From Rhinopomastus cyanomelas (lineage: Eukaryota; Chordata; Aves; Bucerotiformes; Rhinopomastidae), in the NCBI GenBank assembly GCA_013400115.1, contig VXBP01007146.1:124195-188194 (forward strand): a stretch of DNA of 64,000 nucleotides. Reading direction: 5' to 3'. Both the position numbers and the translations under genes were made by a program. How positions within the stretch are numbered: position 1 is the first letter of the stretch; the number at the start of each line of letters is the position of its first letter. A model generated the notes under the pieces. That model was not told the origin of the DNA, ran no database searches, and was given only the letters and a program-made list of their open reading frames with translations. Below are positions 56,097-64,000 of this stretch, piece by piece.

Positions 56097-56529
56097 ACTG
56101 AGCATCTGCAGCTGCAGCCCAGAACAAATGCAGTGACTTTTTGTTTCCAAAATGAATAAAGGTGCTTTTGTTTTCCTGTGATGTAAAAAATGGTTCCACA
56201 GTATTAAAATGAGGAGGAATTATGCAGAGCCTGAGAACCCAAACTGCACTGAGCTAAAGCCAGTCTCATTACTGACCCTGGAGGAATGCGATCGTATCGT
56301 AACGGCACGTAAGAAACATCTTCCTGCATGGAAATACTGGACTCGGCAGCATGTTGTTGAGTTTAATTAATGTGCTGTGAATTCCCGAGATAACAAGTGT
56401 TATACAAGAAGTGCAGAATTGTTTACAAGAGGCCACTAGCAAGCTGGTGATTTTAAGGGTTTTTTCTGAAATGTGATACTGGAAGAGTTCAGATGGACTA
56501 CGACAAGCTCTCACTTTTCTACACAGTCC

Positions 56530-56621
56530 ACAGATCAAGAGAGGCTCTCCTCCCCTTCTACTCTGCCCTGGGGAGACCACATCTGGAATACTGTGTTGAG
56601 TTCTGGGCCCCTCAGTTCCAG
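56530..56621 (+). mobile_element. CR1 class A internal fragment (sense)
   Basis: Sense ORF2 segment 'agatcaagagaggctctcct', 'gggagaccacatctggaata', to 'cccctcagttccag', encoding LGRPHLEYCVEFWAPQF. It joins head-on to an antisense class A tail at 56622. Confidence 0.9.
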
Positions 56622-56730
56622 ATTGGAAGTGACCTCGAAACGCCATCCAGTCCAATCCCCCTGCCACAGCCAGATCCCCTACATCCAGTCGCACAGGGAC
56701 ACATCCAGGCAGGTTTTAAACGAGAAGGCG
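56622..56730 (-). mobile_element. CR1 class A tail (antisense), fused to the preceding sense piece
   Basis: Antisense 'attggaagtgacctcgaaac' to 'ccaggcaggttttaaacgag'. It lacks the outermost 3' bases (CAGAACATTAGGG), so it begins internally at the junction. Confidence 0.9.
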
Positions 56731-57146
56731 CTAACAGGTTATTCTAACTTTGAGTTTGTCCATGGCTTTGTTCTCTTTTCTGCCCTGATCTGTAAGAGGC
56801 AGCTGCATCTACCGAACACAAAATTCAAAGTTCAGGACTCAGTCTCCCCGAGGTTAATTCCTCTGCATCAATAGTTTTTGCAAACCAAGCTTGAAAGTGA
56901 TGCAGTAAGAGCCTCTAGTTACCACATTTACCTGACGTAACAGGTGTCAAGCAAGAGGGAAATTCTAACATCTGATGTTGACAAGACATCATAGACGTGT
57001 TGGAGAAGATGCTACCACCTCAGAAGTTTCATCTCTATTTAATCATTCATCCATTATTATATCAATTATTATGACGGGAGAAAAACAGCCCCTGCCCCAA
57101 ATGAGTGATAAAGCCCTTCAAGAGCAGCACATCACTCCAGCTAGAT

Positions 57147-57240
57147 ACGTTCCTGTGCAACTTGGTCTAGGTGATCCTGCTCTGCCAGGGGGATCTGACT
57201 AAATGCTCTTTCCAGGTCCCTTCCAATCCCTGATGTGCTG
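57147..57240 (+). mobile_element. CR1 class A tail
   Basis: Sense 'tacgttcctgtgcaacttgg' to 'tccctgatgtgctgtc'. It shares 'gtgatcctgctctg' with the composite copy at 3.2 kb but carries no class C sequence. Confidence 0.9.
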
Positions 57241-58273
57241 TCATCACAAAACACCTGGAACCAAGTCCATCTATAAACAGTCTTACAAGCAACAACTCCC
57301 AGAGATTATTCTCCGCTTCTGGTCTACTAACAGCTCAAACAGTCTCTTCCCAAGCTGAAGAACCAAAGCAAAGCAGCCTGCCCTGCCCCAAAATGCCCTG
57401 AGTCCTTGCCAGCTCCAGTCACATGTGTGCATCCCACACCCCTTTCCCAACTAGAGAAGGTGATGAACCGGAGCTTTAAACCCTAAACATGAAATACGCA
57501 CTGCAACAGAAGCACTTGGGAGGCAGAACTCTGGCCATCAGGATTCCAGTGAGGAACCAATGGTGAGCAGAGCAATTTAGAGTACTGATGGAACAGCTGA
57601 CTGCATGGATGTCTTGAAGTTAAGACTGATCAAGCAAGAGATTTATTGTACACAGCTCATCACACCCAGACAATAAATGCTGCTTCTAGCTTACAACCAT
57701 CCCTTGCCCTCAACTAGACAGATCAGCTGGCAAGCGTGACACCAACAGGGGATGAATCGAGTACGACAGATGGAAAGGAACGAAGCACACTCCCAGCACT
57801 GAGCGCTTCAGAAACAAGAAACTGTTTGCATTTGCTGTGTGTAACAGGCATTTCCTCCTGCTAATATTCTCTTCATTGCACCTACTGCAAATCTGCAAAT
57901 CATAGCGAGGGAAAAGTGTGAGCAGCATCACTTATGTGCAGCCATCCCCATTCCAGAGTGTCTTGCAGAGACATTTCTCTCCTCAATGAGCTTTGTATTG
58001 ATAGAACTGAGATTTCCTACCTGAGTCTCCGCGCAGAGGCACAAATCCTGATTAGTCCAAGCACTAAGGTTCATGTCTAGCTCCAAAACAGAGCCATTAA
58101 GGCCTACTAGGTATTCACCAGACAGTAAGAGAGGAAAACTACTGTAGCAGCCAAGTAAGAAATCTTTAGAGCTGTGTTTGACAGGGTGTATTAATGCCTA
58201 TACCCAGAGCACTTCTTCTCACCTACTATTAACTCTGTCAGATACATTCATGAGATTTTATTAGATGACTGTT

Positions 58274-58860
58274 CTGTTGGCCAAGGAGATCATCAGCATC
58301 CCAGTCTGGATAAGGAACAGGGTAGCCAGCAGGAGTAGAGAGGGGATGGTGCCCCTGTGCGCATGAGAGACCCCACCTCAAGTACCGGGTCCCGTTTGGG
58401 GCACCACAGTACAAGGAGGACATTGACGGGCTGGAGCAGAGATGGAGAAGGGCAGCAAAGCTCATGAGAGGGCTGCAACACAGGCCCCATGGAGAGTGAC
58501 TGAGGAATCTGGGGTTGAGTCTAGAGAAGATCATCTTGCTCTCTACAGCTACCTCAAAGGAGGTTGTAGCAAGGCTGGTCTCTTCTCCCAAATCACTAAT
58601 GGTAGGATGAAGGGAAAAGGCCTCAAGTAGCATCGGGGAGGTTCAGATTGGATCTGAGGAAGAAGTTCTTTGCTGACAGAGTGATTGGTCACTGGAACAG
58701 GCTGCCCAGAGAGGTGGTGGAGTCCCCATCCCTTGAGATGTTTAAAAAGCAAGTAGCTCAAGCCCTTGAGGCCATGGTCTAGGGGTTAGAGACATGTTCG
58801 GATGAGGGCTGAACCTGATCCTGGAGGTCCTTTCAAGCCATGAGGATTCTCTGATTCTCA
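58274..58860 (+). mobile_element. CR1 class F, about 590 bp
   Basis: Sense copy from 'ctgttggccaaggagatcat' through 'caaggaggacattgacgggc', 'gctctctacagctacctcaa', and 'gccatggtctaggggttaga' to 'gaggattctctgattct'. Fullest class F copy here and the sense counterpart of 44429-44882. Frames are broken (a deletion near 58530 removes the RRLRGD segment). Confidence 0.94.
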
Positions 58861-59200
58861 GTGTTTCACCTTAAACTATCGACAGGCACCAGATCTAACT
58901 TCATCTGAATGTGGTTTATGGGAGACATTTAAAGAACAAGAACAGAAAAGAACGAGAACACTGAAGGACTTACAGGAACTGCAGTTTTCACACCCAAAAC
59001 TTCTGGGACACTGAGTACGGTTTGAAACTATTCTTAACTTTTTCATATCTCAGAGAAAGGGTTTTTTACTACTTGCTTCAGTCTGTTCTCACAAACGACA
59101 TCTACACCTGCACATGTGACCTCAGTGTCTATTTGTAGGCTCAGTGCAAACGCAATGAAAGGAAACTCGATTATGGGTTGCTTCAAACACAGCAGCATGA

Positions 59201-59391
59201 TTCACAGAACATTAGGGACTGGAAGGGACCTCCAGAGACCATCCAGTCCAGTCCAATTCCCCCACCACCGCAGGATCACCTAGATCCAGTCGCACAGGAA
59301 CGTGTCCAGGCAGGCTTTAAATGTCTCCAGAGAAGGAGACTCCACAACCCCCCTGGGCAGCCCCTTCCAGTGCCCTCCCTCTAGGAAGAAG
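59201..59391 (-). mobile_element. CR1 class A
   Basis: Antisense 'ttcacagaacattagggact' to 'ccctccctctaggaagaaga'. A 5-base 'tccag' duplication occurs at 59247-59256. Confidence 0.93.
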
Positions 59392-59772
59392 AGTGTTTTA
59401 AGGCACCTCCAACACAGTATTTCTGAGGATTTCAGATTAATTTTAACCCATCTGAGTTTCTCAAAACGAAAAACCATCAAAACAACTACTCTCACTTATA
59501 CAGGGAAATTCAGAGAACAATGAAATCCTTTTGAGACCACATCATTTTCAGATGACAAGTCCACTGACAAATCTTTACACCTTCCACTTCAAGAGACAAT
59601 TACAGTGAGTTCTGGCCAGTTAATTCTCTTACTTTTCAGAGTAAAGACAATGAAGAGCTGGGATGGGCATGTGAGACAGAACTAGGAACGTGGTAAAGAA
59701 GAAAAGGAAAGCTAGGAGCTTATCTTTCTTGAAAAGATGAGCCACAAGCAATGGGACCTTTATGAAGGGTAA

Positions 59773-60120
59773 TTGAGGGGTGACCTCATGCATGTTTATA
59801 AACATGGAAAGGGTTGGAGTCAGGAGGATGGAGTCAGGCTCTGCTCAGGGGCATCTAATGATAGGATGGGGGGCAACACGTGTGAGCTGGAACAGAGGTT
59901 CCACATCAATGTGAGAAGGAACTTCTTCCCAGTGAGGGTGACAGCCCTGGAAGGGGCTGCTCAGAGGCGTTGTGGAGTCTCCTTCTCTGTAGACCTTTAA
60001 ACCCACCAGGACATGTTCCTGTGTGACTTGATCTAGGGGATCTGGCTGTGGCAGGGGGATTGGACTGGATGATCTTTGGAGGGAGGTCCCTTCCAATCCA
60101 AATGTTTTGTGATTCTTTGA
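59773..60120 (+). mobile_element. CR1 class A
   Basis: Sense 'attgaggggtgacctcatgc' to 'caaatgttttgtgattcttt'. Small changes include loss of 'agagc' in the 'gtgacagagccctgg' region and a 'ggaggga' insertion in the tail. Confidence 0.94.
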
Positions 60121-60999
60121 AACCAGCGTTTCACCCTGGGTAAAATCAAGTTCCTGGGATTTCCAACTGCAAATTGAATCATTAGTTTGTAATGTGAAGC
60201 TCATTAATTAAAAATAATCCAAGAACTTGGGAAATTTATCATCATGACCTGCAGAGGAAAAACAAACCTGCGTGGAATAAACTAGTGCTCCGGTATGAGC
60301 CACGTTGCACTGCCCAGCTTAAGTGAAAAACATATGAGAGGGGGAAAAAAACAAAACATAAAAGAAACGTGCAGCTTGAGAGTGAGGAGAATAGAAAGTA
60401 ATGAAGTCATCCAAGCCTGTGGGATACAGAGCTACTGAAAGAGTAATGGCTTTTTGCATTTAACAGTGATTTTATTTCATTTCTGTGCTATAAATGTGAT
60501 CCTTAGCTGAGCAAGGAGAGCAGGTCCAATATTTGATCTAAAGATTTCTAGCATTAATAGAAAAGAAATGCTCGCTGTCTCTTGTGAGGACTTATTTTAT
60601 GGGTTTTGCAGAGACATTTAAATTGGTAAGAAAGGTAATTTCTGCCAGGACACAAAATATTATGATCTACCTACTGCTTGCTACAGGACTGAAACCTGAA
60701 TTAGCTGCTGAATTGGCTCCTAGGTCATCCTTCTACATTTACAGGCTCTACAGAACTAAACCATGTCTGAAAGGTGTTTGACAAACTTGCTCATTCTCAC
60801 AGTCCCGTGGCTCTCTGGAAGTCAAGTTTGCTCTAAAATAAATCATTTTAAACCAAAGTGTCTTTATTTATTAACAAGACTAGTGTTTTATAATTCAGGT
60901 ATTTCCTTCAAAACCAGTCCTTCAATTTTTTTAAGGGAGTAGCATTCATGTCTGACACTTCCAGGCAGTGAGGAGGGAATGAGCAAAGCACTTCGACCG

Positions 61000-61097
61000 T
61001 CATCCCTGGAAGCATTTAGAAGTCTTTCTGACAAGAAGCTTAGGGTCACAGTGTAGTGGTGGCCTTGGGGTAGCTGGCTTAATGGTTGGACTTGTGG
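61000..61097 (+). mobile_element. CR1 class E/B tail
   Basis: Sense 'tcatccctggaagcatttag', 'tagtggtggccttggggtag', to 'atggttggacttg'. Its end is cut by the antisense class A copy at 61099, which probably inserted into it. Confidence 0.85.
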
Positions 61098-61098
61098 A

Positions 61099-61530
61099 TC
61101 ACAGAACCATACAATGTCAGGGATTGAAAGGGACCTTGCAAGAGCATCTGGCCCAATCACCCCACCCGAGTTGGATCACAAAGTTGCACAGCAACATGTC
61201 CAGGCAGGTTTTGGCTGTCTGCAGAAACAAACTCCACAGCCTCTCTGAGCAGCCCCTTCCAGTGCTCTGTCAACCTCACAGTAAGTTGTGCTCACATGGA
61301 ACCTCCAATGCTCCAGCTTGTAGCTGTTGCCCCTTATCCTGTCACTGAGTACCACAGAGAAGAGCTACACTCCACTGCCCTGACACTCGCCCTTTATATA
61401 TTTATCAACATTAATGAGCTCACCCCTCAGTCTCATCTAAAGTTCTCCAAGCTACAGAGACCCAGCTCCCTCAGCCTTTCCCCATCAGGGAGATGCTCCA
61501 CTCCATCACCTCTGTGGCTCTGCTGGTGGA
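61099..61530 (-). mobile_element. CR1 class A, diverged
   Basis: Antisense 'gatcacagaaccatacaatg' through 'cagcagccccttccagtgct'-like sequence and 'tcaacattaatgagctcacc' to 'cctctgtggctctgctgg'. More substitutions than most A copies, so probably older. Confidence 0.92.
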
Positions 61531-62339
61531 GACCCAGCTACAAGCCCACTCCCCTTCAAATCTAGTTGAACGCTCTATGAATCAGCCCTGCTAAGTCTCA
61601 TCCTAGAAACCTGTCCTACCTGTGAGACAAGCCTTTGCCACCACAGCTGGTGTGTTCAAAGAACCTGGTGCTTAGATCAAAGAACCCAAAGCCAAACCCC
61701 ACCTTGAAGCTTTCAACCTAAACAAGCCTATGGTTCTAATGGTTCTGCCTAAAATCATTGGGCATCCAGGTAAAAAACAAATCACCTGAAGCACATGGAA
61801 GCTCTGTGAAGGGGTTCCATGACACACTTACACTTGACAAGAGGACTAAACCACTTCGGAAATCCTCAAAGTCATGTTTTGAAGGTTTTCCTCTACAGAG
61901 GAGCCTACAGATTCCTCTATAAACCACAGATCTTACAAAACCTCTCCTGTGATGAATGGCTGCAACAGAAAACCAAGAAGTCCCAGACTCCAAGGCTGTT
62001 TGTATATACAGACAGAATCATCATCTGTACAACATCCCACTTGGCCACACGAGACATCTATCCTATTGCTTAAACCAATGACTTCCCCACAACTCCTGTA
62101 GTAAACATCATCGTTCACTACAGAGCTAATTAGGTGACAGTCTCACTGCACCTTAAAAAGTCCCTTCATCACCTTGAGTCAATTAGTGGTCGACTTATCA
62201 ATTCCTTCTGTCACTGATGGTTCCAGAAGCGAGCTGCACTGCAGCCAGGCTCAGTTTAACTGCATTCGAGTCTATCAGCACAGGCTTGAAGGCACTCGGA
62301 GTCACCGGGGGCTAAAAAGCTACAGGCAGGTTACGATGG

Positions 62340-62461
62340 AGACGTCAGGATTTTCAAGAGTTCCAATGGCGAAGCGGAGGAGCATCGTGAAAGAAACCCA
62401 TCGCTGCTCGAACGCGCGTTTTGGGGCTCACCTACTGCACTCGGGCACGGCTTCCGCTCCT
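62340..62461. other. CpG-rich unique segment next to CR1
   Basis: About a dozen CpGs, including 'gaacgcgcgttttgggg' and 'ctcgggcacggcttccg'. It is immediately upstream of the class A copy at 62478. It is not recognisable as CR1 5' sequence. An open frame runs from 62174 across it into the CR1, but the N-terminal part matches nothing I know. Confidence 0.25.
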
Positions 62462-62477
62462 GTCACTCTGCGCAGAT

Positions 62478-62950
62478 CCAGGAGGACACAACTGCTGGAG
62501 AGAGTCTGGAGCAGAGCCACAAAGATGATGAAGACAGTGGAAGATCCTCCTGATGAGGAAAGGCTGAGGGAGCTGAGGTTCTTGAGCTTGGAGAAAGAGA
62601 TTATGAGGTGGCCCCATTAATGTCTATAAATACGTGAAGGGTGGGTGCCAGGAGGATGGAGCCAGGCTCTGCTCAGTGGCATCTAATGCTAGGACAAGGG
62701 GCAGTGGGTGTGAGCTGGAACAGAGGAGGTTCCACACCAATCTGAGAAGGAACATCTTTGCAGTGAGGGTGACAGAGCCCTGGAAGGGGCTGCCCAGGAG
62801 AGCTGTGGAGTCTCCTCTGGAGACATTTAAAATCCTGTTTGGATTAGTTCCTGTGCGACTGGATGTGGGCAATACTGCTGTGGCAGTGGGGAATTGGACT
62901 GGATGATCTTCCAAGGTCCTTTCCAATCCCTAACAGTCTGTGATTGTGTT
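62478..62950 (+). mobile_element. CR1 class A, about 470 bp
   Basis: Sense copy from 'ccaggaggacacaactgctg' to 'taacagtctgtgattgtg'. In one frame 62634-62906 reads GGCQEDGARLCSVAS, RTRGSGCELEQRRFHTNLRR and VTEPWKGLPRRAVESPLETF. A small deletion near 62818 removes the TTCTCT of 'ctccttctctggag' and shifts the end of the frame. Confidence 0.95.
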
Positions 62951-64000
62951 CTCTTGTAGATTGATTTAATTTAGGAACACATCTGTAGCAAGTACTGGCC
63001 TGCTATAAACTCCATCAGTATTTCATTGCTGTGATCCATTAAAGACAGGAGACAATACTGTGGAGGTGAAGGGCTTTTAGGAAAGTTTTGAGGAAGAAAT
63101 TGCTCTACACCATTTATTGTTAGTACAGTTTACAAAATTACTGCAGAGATGGTAATGATTGAACATCTTCCTTTAGGACATTTGGGCTTGTGATGGGAAA
63201 TGAGATGTCATTTATTTGCCATCTCTGATGCAGAGGTAAGACAGCAGGGTAGGAGGGTCATCAGATAAAAGGACCACAAAACGATGAGTCAGGAGATTAC
63301 AGGAAGCAGGGTTTGGGGTTGCTCTTGGTACAACTGCATTTCAGAAATCGATTCACACAAGAAATTGCTGCAAGTACAGAAAATGGCATCATCAAGGGAT
63401 ACGGGCAGAAAATGGGAGGGAATACAAAGTGTTTTAAGACATCTATAAAGTTGCTGTGCACATAAACAGCAACAGGTTGTATTTGCTACAACCCAGAAAC
63501 AAAAACCCTGGGTGCTTCTCCCAGCTACACCACGCACCACAGCAGGTCAGCAGTGCTTCTGGATGTACTTCAGTTTCACCAAATCCTAAACAAAAAGGTG
63601 TAAATTCTATATGAACAAAACCTCAATGATGAAACCATTATCACACAACCACAGAACATTAGTGTTGGGAAAGAAAAAACATCAACTATTTGAAAATAAG
63701 ATGGTTAAGAGCCAAGCCTGGATTCCTCAGAAACAGAAAGCTAGACCTCAACATCATGTTTAGCCATGGCCATGCCACCGATGAAAAGAGATGCTGTAGT
63801 ATCCCAGTATAGCTTGAAAAATCCAAGCGTTGAGTGGGGCAGCCTAGCAGTACCTCCATTTAATCCACGTGAACAGACATTCAGCTTCGTTCCTACAAAC
63901 AACTGGGACTTGTCACTATCACTTCTTCAATAAGAGGATACTGAAGTACAGAAAAACACAGTCTGCGGTGAAGTTCTGCAGATAGGCAAAGTGGGAAACG
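62951..64000. other. Unique stretch to the window edge
   Basis: No gene or clear repeat. 'accacagaacattagtgttgg' at about 63649-63669 resembles a CR1 class A tail for some 20 bases only and is not called. Confidence 0.4.

Noticed and set aside
58770..58795. tRNA-like string 'ggtctaggggttagagacat'
   Set aside because: It belongs to the class F CR1 3' region. There is no cloverleaf or A/B box arrangement.
62174..62620. 148-codon open frame joined to CR1
   Set aside because: The C-terminal half is CR1 ORF2 (LLERVWSRATKMM, ERLRELRFLSLEK). The upstream half reads through unique sequence by chance.
63649..63669. Possible CR1 class A tail
   Set aside because: About 20 bases resemble the tail, and the sequence then diverges completely. 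Too short to call.
1..64000. CRISPR arrays, operons, bacterial promoters or phage genes
   Set aside because: No regularly spaced repeats, no gene-dense coding layout and no ribosome-binding-site pattern. The repeat content is vertebrate (bird).

Overview
The window looks like avian nuclear DNA with no protein-coding gene that I can support. The basis is the repeat content. I count about 80 fragments of CR1 non-LTR retrotransposons (chicken repeat 1), drawn by eye. Summing my intervals gives roughly 19 kb, or about 30 % of the 64 kb. I see no clear LTR element, DNA transposon, mammalian-type SINE, tRNA or rRNA. Chicken-like genomes carry far less CR1, while woodpeckers and relatives (Piciformes) and hornbills and hoopoes are known for CR1 expansions. 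A CR1-rich bird is therefore the best guess, but the order or species is inference.

I sort the CR1 copies by their 3' ends into working classes; these are not Repbase names. Class A is the commonest: antisense copies begin with CAGAACATTAGGGATTGGAA, the ORF2 stop is the TAG in GACTGGATCTAGG, and the sense strand ends near TTCTGTGATTCTGTG. Class B has 'aaccagatcccc...cacatctaagtg' in antisense and ends near GAGTCTATGATTCTA. Class C has 'ggttggaagggacctt...caggcagggacacc' in antisense and its ORF2 contains ANRVLGC. Class D has 'gaggctggaaaagacctctgag' in antisense (split here by description: GAGGCTGGAAAAG then ACCTCTGAG). Class E has GAGATCTGGAGCTCAGGGAC. Class F has CTAGACCATGGCCTCAAG in antisense. 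All copies are 5'-truncated. The longest reach only the end of the reverse transcriptase domain, and no copy could be mobile alone. Nearly all open frames containing peptides such as RRRLRGDLIAL, VVESPSLE or RRRLHNPPGQP are CR1 sense or antisense translations.

Layout. 0-12 kb: a nested B/A pair (0.4-1.1 kb), an interrupted A copy (1.7-2.0), a C/A composite (3.0-3.3), A copies at 4.0, 5.2, 6.8 and 8.9, a tail-less A fragment with a long target duplication (9.4), a CpG-rich patch (10.2) and a long B copy (10.5-11.1). 12-24 kb: a mosaic of alternating fragments (12.7-13.2), C (14.0-14.5), E (16.0-16.4), a good A copy (18.6-19.2), D and C with A nested inside C (21.5-22.5) and B (23.2-23.6). 24-38 kb: a 12-bp coding-like minisatellite (25.1), small mixed fragments (26-27), B with an intact C-terminal frame (28.3), two copies of an unassigned 103-bp repeat (30.4 and 33.0, the latter inside a D copy), C (34.7), E (35.6) and a long D (36.3-37.0). 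38-64 kb: many A copies, D at 41.4 and 51.4, F at 44.4 and 58.3, C at 52.0 and 55.5, a fold-back B tail at 50.6 and a long A copy at 62.5.

The most useful observations concern how these repeats move. The same A-in-C junction occurs at two distant loci. Several short inserts are flanked by 12-24 bp duplications and lack the CR1 3' tail. An apparently unclassified 103-bp repeat has two copies.

Unique stretches over 300 bases in which I see no gene, RNA or named element: 1-430, 1086-1676, 1996-3018, 3341-4013, 4461-5212, 5557-6759, 7151-8915, 9519-10239, 11094-11934, 12142-12691, 14544-15180, 15581-15974, 16359-17293, 17425-18476, 19239-19871, 20105-20591, 20881-21254, 22504-23182, 23593-24878, 25575-26068, 26376-26892, 27184-27967, 28609-29762, 29843-30371, 31150-31777, 31959-32807, 33403-33910, 33976-34690, 34977-35552, 35752-36292, 37137-37725, 37791-38307, 38456-38991, 39525-40213, 40347-41432, 42291-43966, 45126-45892, 46984-48924, 49048-49796, 50070-50610, 50783-51354, 51619-51969, 52239-53116, 53331-54037, 54083-55234, 56097-56529, 56731-57146, 57241-58273, 58861-59200, 59392-59772, 60121-60999, 61531-62477 and 62951-64000. 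The few items within them that deserve a note have their own entries.
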